Source of the DNA: Chloroflexota bacterium
GTDB taxonomy: Bacteria; Chloroflexota; Anaerolineae; Anaerolineales; UBA11579
Reading direction: 5' to 3'
DNA: 64,000 bases
Assembly: GCA_013112575.1 (NCBI GenBank)
Contig: JABFGG010000007.1
Location: 120,934 to 184,933 of the forward strand
Every line of letters starts with the position of its first letter. The stretch's first letter is position 1. Shown one piece after another: positions 52,445 to 60,107 of the stretch. A model generated the notes under the pieces. The model saw nothing but the letters and a program-made list of their open reading frames with translations, searched no databases and was not told the DNA's origin. A program made the translations under genes and the position numbers.

Positions 52445-52975
52445 TTATGATTTATCGGATGAAGAAATGAATTTCTGCAAAGCGCTCAAAGACATCAGAT
52501 TTTCCAGCTTCATAATGGTCGAGACCACACTATCCAGCGTCTGGAAAAAGCCTTGCATGGCCCCCATGCGCTCTTTATAGAACCCCGCCAGTTCAGGGTC
52601 ATCAGCCTCATCCAGCATGTCAAGGCTTTCGCTGACCGTATTGAGGGCCGCATCGAATTCGGACTGTTCGCGTTCGCGCAGAATGCCCTTGGCGATCTTC
52701 CAGAAATCCGTTTCGGCGATGTAAAAATCCTTGCGCGAGCCTAATTGGATATGCTTATGCACCATGCCTAAACGCTCTAGTTGGCGCACGTTGGTGCTCA
52801 CTGCGCCTTTGGTGACACTGACTTGCTCGACCAATTCGTCAAGGGACAAAGGTTCCGGCGAGAGATAAATGGCTCCATAGATGGCGCCCATGGCCCGTGG
52901 GAAGCCCCAGAAATTGCTGATGCGGCTCATGCCCTGAATAAAGTGACCTCGGGCGGTACTGAGTTGGTTATCCAT
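52445..52975 (-). CDS. GbsR/MarR-type transcriptional regulator
   Basis: A 176-residue winged-helix regulator. The helix-turn-helix with wing is LSLDELVEQVSVTKGAVSTN and VRQLERLGMVHKHIQLGSRK, preceded by ISNFWGFPRAMGAIYGAIYL, a pattern of the GbsR/DUF4423-like group of MarR proteins. A helical C-terminus (EQSEFDAALNTVSESLDMLD) likely dimerises. ATG 52975 has AAGGAG 6 bases upstream. A 7-bp inverted repeat operator lies just behind the -10 of its promoter, indicating autorepression. It precedes the NmrA-type reductase. Confidence 0.88.
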   Translation of the reverse strand: MDNQLSTARGHFIQGMSRISNFWGFPRAMGAIYGAIYLSPEPLSLDELVEQVSVTKGAVSTNVRQLERLGMVHKHIQLGSRKDFYIAETDFWKIAKGILREREQSEFDAALNTVSESLDMLDEADDPELAGFYKERMGAMQGFFQTLDSVVSTIMKLENLMSLSALQKFISSSDKS

Positions 52976-52992
52976 ATACGCTCCTTCATATT

Positions 52993-53040
52993 GTTTAGTA
53001 TGAACTAAACGTATTATACAATTCCTGTGGTTTTTGTCAA
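52993..53040 (-). promoter_or_regulatory. gbsR-type promoter with palindromic operator
   Basis: On the minus strand TTGACA (53040-53035), 16-base spacer, TATAAT (53018-53013). The inverted repeat GTTTAGT-ATGA-ACTAAAC (52993-53010) covers the transcription start. This is a typical repressor operator position. Confidence 0.8.
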
Positions 53041-53056
53041 GGATCAATTAAAGAGA

Positions 53057-53081
53057 AATCCCGCAGATAAGCTGCGGGATT
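53057..53081 (-). terminator. terminator-like hairpin after the phosphatase-superfamily gene
   Basis: AATCCCGCAG-ATAAG-CTGCGGGATT with a 10-bp stem, followed on the minus strand by TCTCTTT. It lies 126 bases after the stop of the gene at 53207-54121. An imperfect 12-bp hairpin (TTGCAGGCGGTG with CACCACCTGCAA) lies between them at about 53090-53135. Confidence 0.55.
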
Positions 53082-53206
53082 GATGAGGCGTTGCAGGCGG
53101 TGCGGGGTGGAGAGGGCTCAGTACACCACCTGCAAAAGAATGAATGTGCCCCAATAGTAGCACCCTCTAGTCCCCTGTCAATTTACAGTGTTGCAAGGCT
53201 TTGGAG

Positions 53207-54121
53207 CTAGTCGTACATACTGAGTATGGCAGGCGTCACATCGGCCAGAGTTTGCAGATTTGTAACGAATTTTGCGCGCAAATCGGGCGAACCGATCACC
53301 AATCCCGGTACCTGATTGGCGGTATGACGTCGGGTGCTGAGGTCTTCCATATTGCCGTGGTCGGAAGTAATCAGGATCAAACCGGCATCATGGTCCCAGG
53401 CTTCCACCAATCCTCCCAATACACCGTCGATCACCTTTAACTGGCTAAGGGCTGAATCCCAGTCCTGTTTGTGCCCCGCAAAATCACTGGGCCAATATTC
53501 GAAGAAAGCAAAGTCATAATCCATGGCCACCCGCGCCAACTGCTTGCCTGCATCTTGTGGCGACATCAATGGCGTTTCCGCGTAACCTAACTGGCGTCGC
53601 CAGCCCTCCCCGGTGAAATCTGCCGAAAAAGCCTGCCCCGCAAACAAGTCATCCGACGCTTTAAGCGCCACGCCCCCACTGGTCACGGCTAATGGGATAG
53701 CCGAATACAGGCGTTTCCCGGAACGAATACCTTCGAAGTAGGGTTCAGGGTAGGCATTTAACAAAGCTGACTTCAGCCCCTTACTGCTGAGCACCCCGAA
53801 GATGGTGTTCTCCTGGATGATCTTCGCAACCTCCGGGTTCGGCTTGGGGCCGTAATGTTTGCCGATCTCCGCAGGGATATTGATACCCGTCACCAGGGTG
53901 CCCTGTCCGGTAGCCGATTGCGGTAGATCAGGCACGCCCATGTGCGCGTCGAGCGATAATAAGCTGGCTTTGCCGTTCTCAAGTGGCGCGCTTTTACTCA
54001 AAAGCTTCTTGCCATCCAGCAAGGCTTCCAAGTTGGGCATCTCTGCTCTCGCAAAGGGGTTAATGGCGGGGTCGTTGACACCCAGGCCAACCCCGTCCAT
54101 AAAAAGGAATAAGAAATTCAT
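53207..54121 (-). CDS. alkaline phosphatase-superfamily metalloenzyme (mutase-like)
   Basis: A 304-residue protein of the alkaline phosphatase/cofactor-independent phosphoglycerate mutase superfamily. The first metal site is MNFLFLFMDGVGLGVNDPAI (Asp in the D-G-V), and the second is in LILITSDHGNMEDLSTRRHTANQVP (Asp-His, then His). SATGQGTLVTGINIPAEIG gives the nucleophile (Thr/Ser) region. It is shorter than phosphoglycerate mutase, so its substrate is unknown; a peptidase or phosphatase is possible. ATG start. Divergent to the EF-G-like gene, 164 bases apart. Confidence 0.85.
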   Translation of the reverse strand: MNFLFLFMDGVGLGVNDPAINPFARAEMPNLEALLDGKKLLSKSAPLENGKASLLSLDAHMGVPDLPQSATGQGTLVTGINIPAEIGKHYGPKPNPEVAKIIQENTIFGVLSSKGLKSALLNAYPEPYFEGIRSGKRLYSAIPLAVTSGGVALKASDDLFAGQAFSADFTGEGWRRQLGYAETPLMSPQDAGKQLARVAMDYDFAFFEYWPSDFAGHKQDWDSALSQLKVIDGVLGGLVEAWDHDAGLILITSDHGNMEDLSTRRHTANQVPGLVIGSPDLRAKFVTNLQTLADVTPAILSMYD

Positions 54122-54218
54122 ACAGAATGTACCGTTAAATCGTGGCCAATGTTTGAAGAGGTCACATCATAGCAGAGAACCACGGGCCGCGGGGAAATTG
54201 CTTCTCACGCATGCCATC

Positions 54219-54247
54219 TTTACAAGGCAGGCGCTATCCCTTACAAT
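54219..54247 (+). promoter_or_regulatory. promoter of the EF-G-like gene
   Basis: TTTACA (54219-54224), 17-base spacer, TACAAT (54242-54247), about 35 bases before the ATG, which has AAGGA upstream. Confidence 0.7.
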
Positions 54248-54285
54248 CACTTTGTTATTATTTTCCCTAAGGACGGAACCAATCA

Positions 54286-56355
54286 ATGAAAGAATATACT
54301 ACGCAGAACCTTCGCAACATTGCGCTGGTTTCTCACAGCGGCGCTGGAAAAACCATTCTGGCCGAAGCGCTGCTGCTGAAGACGGGGGCCATCAATCGTT
54401 TAGGCACCATCGATGACGGTACAACAGTAGCCGATTTCGACGAAGAAGAACAACGGCGACAACTTTCACTCTCCACCGCCATCATCCCCATCGAATACAA
54501 AGACCACAAGGTCAACATCCTGGATACGCCTGGTTACCCTGACTTCGTCGGGGAAGTTATCTCTACCCTCAGCGTGGCCGACGGAGCCGTAGTGATCGTG
54601 GACTCTGCTGCGGGGACCGAGGTCGGCACCGAGATCGGCTGGAACTACTGTGATGAATTTAACCTGCCGCGCTTCGTGCTGGTCAACCGCATGGGCAAAG
54701 ACACAGCCAATTTCCAGCAGGCTATGGCCTCCGTGCAGGAGTTGACCGAGAAACGCCTCATCCCTGCTCAATTGCCCTGGGGCGAAGGCGAGGATTTCAA
54801 AGGCATCATCAATCTGCTTAATATGAAAGCCCATCCGAAAGGCGGGGAAGCCCCGGTGGACATCCCCGATGAACTGGCCGATGACGCCGAAGCCGCCCGC
54901 ATGGAACTGATCGAAGCCGCTGCCGAAGGTGCGGATGAACTCCTCGAAAAGTACCTTGAAGGTGAAGATCTCAGTGAAGATGAGATCATGGAAGGCTTGC
55001 AGCGCGTGGTGCGCGAAGCCATCTTCGTGCCCGTCTTTGTAGCCGACGCCACCGACGATGCCGGCCTGGGCCAATTGTTGGACGCATTTCTTTCCCTCAC
55101 CCCCGCACCCAATGAGCGCAACACGACCTTCGTAGCGCAGGGCGCACAGGGTGAAGAAGAACTCAAAGCCGAAGATAGCGGCCCGCTGGCAGCTTATGTC
55201 TGGAAAACCACTGCCGACCCCTTTGTGGGCAAGATCACCTATTTCCGCATCATGTCGGGCGTCATGACAGCCGACGGCCGCCTGTGGAACCAGAACAAAG
55301 GCACCGAAGAACGCATCGGCAACCTCAACGTGATGCGCGGGAAAGAACAAATTGGCATCCAGACTGCGCACGCAGGCGACATCGTAGCCGTGCCCAAGCT
55401 GGGCGAAACCCAAACAGGCGACACCTTATGCGACAAGGGCCATCCCCTCACCCTGTCGATGCCAGAATTCCCCAACGCACTCTACCGTGTGGCTGTGACC
55501 CCCAAGACCCAGGCAGATGCCACCAAGATGGGTGAAACCCTCTCCCGTATGGCAGAGGAAGATATGACCCTCTCCTGGTATAACGATGGCAATACGCGTC
55601 AAACCATCTTACAGGGCATGGGCACCCAGCACATCGACGTGGTTATCCGCAAAGCCGAGAATAAGTTCCAGGTAGGCCTGGATATCGCCCAACCGCGTAT
55701 CCCTTACAAAGAGACCATCACGCGCAACGGTGATGCCGAATACACTCACAAGAAACAATCCGGCGGCTCCGGACAATACGGCAGGGTTTTTCTACGAGTC
55801 GAACCCCTGGCAGAAGAAGATTTTGAATTCGTCAGTGAAATCTTTGGCGGTGCTATCTCCCAAAATTACCTGCCCGCCATCGAAAAAGGTATCAAAGGCG
55901 TTATGCTGGACGGCGTGATTGCCGGGTATCCCGTCTTCAACGTCAAAGTCGCTGTGACGGATGGTAAGGAACACGCGGTTGACTCCAAGCCTGTGGCCTT
56001 CGAAATTGCCGGACGTGAAGCTTTCAAATTAGCTGTCAAACAAGCTGGCCCGGTATTGCTCGAGCCTATCATGGAAGTGGGTGTGACCGTACCCGAACCC
56101 AGTATGGGTGACGTTATCGGTGACCTCAATACCCGCCGGGCACGCGTGCAAGGTATGGACAGTGTGGGTGGTCGTTCCGTCGTGACAGCCCACGTACCCC
56201 TTGCTGAGATGCTCAGCTACACCAGCGACCTGCGCTCCATTACGGGTGGGCGCGGCGTCTTCACCATGAAAGAATCACATTACGAACAGGTCCCAAGCCA
56301 CCTTGCTGAAGAGATCGTGGCTGAGTCTAAGAAAGCGAAAACAGAAGAAGAATAA
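54286..56355 (+). CDS. EF-G-like translational GTPase (EF-G2 type)
   Basis: A 689-residue protein with the EF-G five-domain layout: a GTPase domain with P-loop SHSGAGKTILAEAL, G3 DTPGYPDFVGEV and G4 region VLVNRMGKDTANF, then domain II (SGPLAAYVWKTTADPFVGKI), domain III/IV (AEYTHKKQSGGSGQYGRVFL) and domain V (EPIMEVGVTVPEPSMGDVIG). It belongs to the EF-G-like paralogue group rather than the canonical fusA form. The G4 motif NKxD is NRMG, the Asp for guanine specificity being replaced by Gly. The C-terminus ends in a Glu/Lys stretch. No rpsL/rpsG/tuf neighbours, unlike fusA. A terminator follows. Confidence 0.9.
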   Translation: MKEYTTQNLRNIALVSHSGAGKTILAEALLLKTGAINRLGTIDDGTTVADFDEEEQRRQLSLSTAIIPIEYKDHKVNILDTPGYPDFVGEVISTLSVADGAVVIVDSAAGTEVGTEIGWNYCDEFNLPRFVLVNRMGKDTANFQQAMASVQELTEKRLIPAQLPWGEGEDFKGIINLLNMKAHPKGGEAPVDIPDELADDAEAARMELIEAAAEGADELLEKYLEGEDLSEDEIMEGLQRVVREAIFVPVFVADATDDAGLGQLLDAFLSLTPAPNERNTTFVAQGAQGEEELKAEDSGPLAAYVWKTTADPFVGKITYFRIMSGVMTADGRLWNQNKGTEERIGNLNVMRGKEQIGIQTAHAGDIVAVPKLGETQTGDTLCDKGHPLTLSMPEFPNALYRVAVTPKTQADATKMGETLSRMAEEDMTLSWYNDGNTRQTILQGMGTQHIDVVIRKAENKFQVGLDIAQPRIPYKETITRNGDAEYTHKKQSGGSGQYGRVFLRVEPLAEEDFEFVSEIFGGAISQNYLPAIEKGIKGVMLDGVIAGYPVFNVKVAVTDGKEHAVDSKPVAFEIAGREAFKLAVKQAGPVLLEPIMEVGVTVPEPSMGDVIGDLNTRRARVQGMDSVGGRSVVTAHVPLAEMLSYTSDLRSITGGRGVFTMKESHYEQVPSHLAEEIVAESKKAKTEEE

Positions 56356-56375
56356 GCAAATACGTAAAGACAAGA

Positions 56376-56399
56376 AAAGGCAGCCGATTGGCTGCCTTT
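56376..56399 (+). terminator. rho-independent terminator after the EF-G-like gene
   Basis: AAAGGCAGCC-GATT-GGCTGCCTTT followed by GTT on the plus strand, 20 bases after the stop. Its AAAGGCAG...CTGCCTTT frame resembles the jag terminator. Confidence 0.85.
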
Positions 56400-56446
56400 G
56401 TTAATTTGCAAAAATGAGAGACGCAAAGCCAGGGCATGGCCACGTC

Positions 56447-57436
56447 CTATTCTGATGGCTTCGCCAATCCAAACCTTAGAAACAACCACGGCGCGCCGCC
56501 AGCGATCCATAACCCGACCAGTGCATAACGCACAAAGCGCAGCATGTAGCTAATCAGGTCGGCATTGCGGGGAAAGATAATGCCCAATCCCTGCCATAAC
56601 ACCAGCACGCCCAGCATGCCGATCACGAAGCGCAAGCCGCGCTGCCAGTTGGGCCCCGCCGCGCTGTAGCCACCGCGGCCATATAACCACAATGCTGCTG
56701 CAGCAAATCCGAAGAAGGTACCTACAGAGGTGATCAAGTCATCCAGCTTGAGCGGGTCGATAACTTCCTCCGGCTGGCTCAAAAGTGCGTTACTGACCCA
56801 TTCCTCAGGGATGCCAATACGCTCCTGAAAGCCCAGGATGCCAGCCCCAAACGCCAACAATACAATAGAAAATACCAACAATAGGATAATGTTAGCCTGT
56901 AGACTGCGGCCTTTGAGCCATTCAAGTACTGGTTTCTCCCAACGCAAGAAACTCCACAACACCAGGATACCGAAAGCCCATCCCAACAGCACATCCAGGT
57001 AAAAATGTACGCCCAAAACGATACGCGAAAAACTGATCAAGAAAACCAGTACGATAGCCAGCACCCACACCCAGCGCCGTCGCAGTGCATGCGCGATCAA
57101 CCCATAAATAGAGGCATTGAACTGCGAATGCCCAGACGGTGCGCCAAAGGTGCTTTCTGCCACCAGGCCACGCACGCGTGTATCGATCCAATAAGGTCGC
57201 GGCAGATGAAAAGCCCACTTGAGCAGCGTGTTTGCCGTCACTGTATACATCAGCACCACTCCTACCCGCAAACCCAAAACCGCATCCACAGACCAGAATA
57301 AGCCGGGCATGACGAGGAAGTAGAAGTCTTCCGTCCCCAGGAGAGAGATGTATTCAAAGACCTTCAGCACACCCTCCCCCAACGACTGCAAGAACAGGCT
57401 CATGGCGATACTGCTCTCAAACAGGAATTCAAGCAT
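56447..57436 (-). CDS. PAP2-superfamily membrane phosphatase
   Basis: A 329-residue membrane protein with about eight helices. The PAP2/phosphatidic acid phosphatase motifs are KWAFHLPRPYW, PSGHSQFNASIYGLIAHALR and RIVLGVHFYLDVLLGWAFG, with catalytic His in PSGH and SRxxxxxHxxxD. Family members remove phosphate from lipid phosphates such as undecaprenyl pyrophosphate or phosphatidic acid; a role in lipid-carrier recycling is plausible. The start ATG 57436 overlaps the esterase stop by 8 bases. It is the third gene of the M24 peptidase-esterase-PAP2 unit. Confidence 0.92.
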   Translation of the reverse strand: MLEFLFESSIAMSLFLQSLGEGVLKVFEYISLLGTEDFYFLVMPGLFWSVDAVLGLRVGVVLMYTVTANTLLKWAFHLPRPYWIDTRVRGLVAESTFGAPSGHSQFNASIYGLIAHALRRRWVWVLAIVLVFLISFSRIVLGVHFYLDVLLGWAFGILVLWSFLRWEKPVLEWLKGRSLQANIILLLVFSIVLLAFGAGILGFQERIGIPEEWVSNALLSQPEEVIDPLKLDDLITSVGTFFGFAAAALWLYGRGGYSAAGPNWQRGLRFVIGMLGVLVLWQGLGIIFPRNADLISYMLRFVRYALVGLWIAGGAPWLFLRFGLAKPSE

Positions 57437-58220
57437 GTCTACCCTCCGTTTGGCTGACTCGGTCAATGAAAGCCGAGACCTGAGCGAATAAGGCCTCAGT
57501 ATCCCCATCGCGTGTGACCACGTGATTGGCTTTTTCGATCACCAGCTTTTGTTTGTCCTCACTGCCTATCGCCGCGTGGTACTTCTCCAGGTTCTCGATA
57601 GGTACGTAGAGGTCATCCTTGGAGTGAACTAGCAACGCGGGGACGGATACCGCGGGCAAGGCTTTGCGTGTTTCAGCCAGCAGCAGCTTCAACTCGTGAA
57701 TCGAGCGCACCGGGTTGACGGGGTAAGTCACGCGGCTGGGGATCACATCAGGGTTGAACCAGTGGCCCTCTCCCTTTCGCTGGAAGGGCACGAAAAAGCT
57801 CAAGGGCCGCAGAAAATACGAGAGAACCTGCCTATGAAAACCAGGCGATGGCAGCTCATAGGGCGTTGACATAGCTACAACACCACTGACCGGAATACGA
57901 GAGGCGAACAACAAGGATAAGGCACCCCCCATAGACAAACCGATCAGAAAAACCTGTTTACATTGGCTTTGCAACAGATTCCAGCCGTCTTCAACTGCCG
58001 CCAGCCAGTGGCCCCAGCGTGTATCGATCATGTCCTCGGGTCTGGTGCCGTGGCCCGGCAGACGCACCCCCAACACATTACGCCCCTCGGCAGCCAGGTA
58101 TTGGCCCATATCACGCATTTCGCGCGGCGTGCCCGTAAAGCCATGCACCAGCAAACAGCCGATCTCGTCGCCGGGGTAATAGAAAGGTTCTGCGCCAGGG
58201 AGAATCTGTGGTTTCTTCAA
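57429..58220 (-). CDS. Est30/YvaK-type carboxylesterase (alpha/beta hydrolase)
   Basis: A 263-residue monomeric alpha/beta hydrolase. The oxyanion-hole motif GCLLVHGFTGTPREMRDMG, the nucleophile elbow GLSMGGAL, and the acid and base in LVHSKDDLYVP and KANHVVTRDGD identify the carboxylesterase Est30/monoacylglycerol lipase group. It starts with TTG (58220) one base after the M24 peptidase stop; no closer ATG is available. Likely hydrolyses short-chain esters or monoglycerides. Confidence 0.9.
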   Translation of the reverse strand: MKKPQILPGAEPFYYPGDEIGCLLVHGFTGTPREMRDMGQYLAAEGRNVLGVRLPGHGTRPEDMIDTRWGHWLAAVEDGWNLLQSQCKQVFLIGLSMGGALSLLFASRIPVSGVVAMSTPYELPSPGFHRQVLSYFLRPLSFFVPFQRKGEGHWFNPDVIPSRVTYPVNPVRSIHELKLLLAETRKALPAVSVPALLVHSKDDLYVPIENLEKYHAAIGSEDKQKLVIEKANHVVTRDGDTEALFAQVSAFIDRVSQTEGRHA

Positions 58221-58221
58221 A

Positions 58222-59349
58222 TCAATTAATTGTGATCAACTCACGCGGCAGGTCCGTAAAACTTTCAAGCCCGTCTTCCGTCACCAGCACGTCATCCTCA
58301 ATGCGCACCCCACCACGCCCCGGCAGGTAGATGCCCGGCTCGATGGTGAAAGTCATGCCAGTTTCTAGAGGCAGTGTGTTGTCGCTGCGTATGTAAGGAT
58401 CTTCGTGGCCCTCCATGCCCAGGCCGTGCCCGGTACGATGCGTGAAATATTCACCATAGCCGTTATCTTCGATCACATCCCGCGCTTCGCGGTCCACGGC
58501 CCCGCAGGTAATGCCCGGCCCAGCGATCTCGCGCGCGGCTGTGTTGGCCATCAAGGTGACCTCATGGATGCGCTTGTATTCTTCCTCCACCTCGCCAATG
58601 GCAAATGTGCGTGTGATGTCGGAAAAATAGCCCTCAATGCTTGCGCCCCAATCGATGATCAGCAAGTCGCCCTCCTGCAATTTTCGGTCGGTGGGAAAAG
58701 CATGCGGGTTGGCGCTGTTGGGGCCAGAGGCCACGATCGGTGAAAAGGGGATTTCAGGTTCCGAACCGTGTTTCAGCAATTGGATGGTCAACTCATTGGC
58801 GATCTCACGCTCGCTGGCCCCCACCTTGATAGCAGGCATAGTGGCCTGCAAGGCCTCCTGTGCAACCTGGGCCGCCTTGCGCATGGCCGCCACCTCTTCG
58901 GCATCCTTATACATTCTGATCTTGGCGATCGACTCTTCTGCCGTCACGAACTTGACCTCCGGCATCACGTCCTGCAAGAAGCCTAGTTCTAAATAGCGCA
59001 TGCTACGCGCCTCAATCGCCATACGCCCGGAACTCAGGCCAACCGCTGCCACCGCCTTTTCAAAGGCCGCTCCCCACAAACTGGGGTCTTCAGGGTAAGG
59101 GAAGGCATTGAGTTCATACTCCAGGCCCTGGGCCTTCAAAGCTTCCAATTCCGGCAGCACCAGGGCGGGTGCTTGACCCGGTGCGAATAGCAAAACCACA
59201 GGGCGTTCACTCAGGTGAAAATGCATGCCGGTGAAATACACCAGGCTGGGACCGGGGTTGAATACGGCTCCTGCAAAGCCGCCGGCCTTTAAGGTCTCGG
59301 ATAGTTTCTGGTGGCGCTTGAGCAATGTTTCGGCAGAAATGGATGACAT
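58222..59349 (-). CDS. M24-family Xaa-Pro aminopeptidase-type metallopeptidase
   Basis: A 375-residue protein with the pita-bread fold of M24 peptidases. Metal ligands are in IIDWGASIEGYFSDITRTFA (two Asp), HRTGHGLGMEGHEDPYI (His), TFTIEPGIYLPG (Glu) and VRIEDDVLVTEDG (Glu). The N-terminal creatinase-like domain covers about 1-130. The ATG is directly behind a heptamer repeat region. It is the first gene of a unit with the esterase and PAP2 genes. Prolidase or Xaa-Pro aminopeptidase activity is likely but not distinguishable. Confidence 0.93.
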   Translation of the reverse strand: MSSISAETLLKRHQKLSETLKAGGFAGAVFNPGPSLVYFTGMHFHLSERPVVLLFAPGQAPALVLPELEALKAQGLEYELNAFPYPEDPSLWGAAFEKAVAAVGLSSGRMAIEARSMRYLELGFLQDVMPEVKFVTAEESIAKIRMYKDAEEVAAMRKAAQVAQEALQATMPAIKVGASEREIANELTIQLLKHGSEPEIPFSPIVASGPNSANPHAFPTDRKLQEGDLLIIDWGASIEGYFSDITRTFAIGEVEEEYKRIHEVTLMANTAAREIAGPGITCGAVDREARDVIEDNGYGEYFTHRTGHGLGMEGHEDPYIRSDNTLPLETGMTFTIEPGIYLPGRGGVRIEDDVLVTEDGLESFTDLPRELITIN

Positions 59350-59368
59350 AAAAACTCCAGAATAGAGA

Positions 59369-59455
59369 TTGGTAACTGGTAATTAGTAACTGAGGATTTT
59401 CTGATAACTGAGAAATCTTTCCTTCAGCAGTTACCAATTACTAATAACTAGTTAC
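59369..59455. repeat. heptamer repeats in opposite orientations forming a possible hairpin
   Basis: Forward TTGGTAACTGGTAATTAGTAA (59369-59390) and inverted CAGTTACCAATTACTAATAAC with GTTAC (59428-59455) can pair. Same repeat family as at 37989-38109. Confidence 0.75.
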
Positions 59456-59529
59456 TTTTCTTCATTATATCGCCCCTTGCCCACAAGCCTTTTGTAAAAA
59501 TTTTTTTATATTCTTCTAATCTCCAAAGC

Positions 59530-59558
59530 TTGACTTATAACCAGCAAAAGACTAACAT
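59530..59558 (+). promoter_or_regulatory. promoter of the Fur-family gene
   Basis: TTGACT (59530-59535), 17-base spacer, TAACAT (59553-59558). The Fur-box-like palindrome lies just downstream. Confidence 0.6.
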
Positions 59559-59571
59559 GCGAATGTTTGCA

Positions 59572-59589
59572 ATTGAGAATTTTCTCAAT
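59572..59589 (+). promoter_or_regulatory. Fur-family operator palindrome
   Basis: ATTGAGAA-TT-TTCTCAAT with perfect 8-bp arms between the promoter and the Fur-family start codon, 18 bases before the ATG. It fits negative autoregulation by the encoded protein. Confidence 0.75.
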
Positions 59590-59606
59590 AAGAGATTTCT
59601 TAGAAA

Positions 59607-60065
59607 ATGAACCCCTACCTCGAAGAACGCATCCGCGAACTCGGTTTTCGCATCACCCCCCAACGTCAGTTGATTCTCGAAGCTGTAGCCGAAGCAGGCG
59701 AAAAAGCCCGTATCGAAGACATCATGGAACGCGTGCAGGCCAAGTCTTCTGCTATCAGCCAGGCCACGGTCTACCGCACCCTCGAGATCTTTGGCGCACA
59801 CAATTTGATCCACGTCAACGTGCTGGATGGCCAGCGGGTGTATGAGGTCGCCGGAGAGAATGTACACCACCACATGATCTGCCAGAGCTGCTGGAGTGAC
59901 GAAAAGATCCCCCACAAAGTAGTAAATGAGTTCGTCGATAACGTTCAAGTTAAGTATGGTTTTTTGGCCCAGCCACATCATTTGTTTTTATTGGGTTTGT
60001 GCAAACACTGCCAGGAGGAGGAAGATAAGAAACAAATATCAAAAGAAGAAGAGAAAAGACCTTAG
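59607..60065 (+). CDS. Fur-family metal-dependent regulator
   Basis: A 152-residue regulator. The N-terminal winged helix LEERIRELGFRITPQRQLIL and SQATVYRTLEIFGAHNLIHV, the His-rich metal site HHHMICQSCWSD, and the zinc site with CQSC and CKHC are the Fur/Zur/PerR signature. Which metal it senses cannot be decided. The perfect palindrome upstream is the likely operator. The downstream ABC importer gene starts 42 bases after the stop with its own strong ribosome site, so cotranscription and metal-controlled import are possible. Confidence 0.93.
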   Translation: MNPYLEERIRELGFRITPQRQLILEAVAEAGEKARIEDIMERVQAKSSAISQATVYRTLEIFGAHNLIHVNVLDGQRVYEVAGENVHHHMICQSCWSDEKIPHKVVNEFVDNVQVKYGFLAQPHHLFLLGLCKHCQEEEDKKQISKEEEKRP

Positions 60066-60107
60066 CGATTTTATTGTTAACCCAAGCTCTCAAAGGAGGA
60101 GCTTTTT

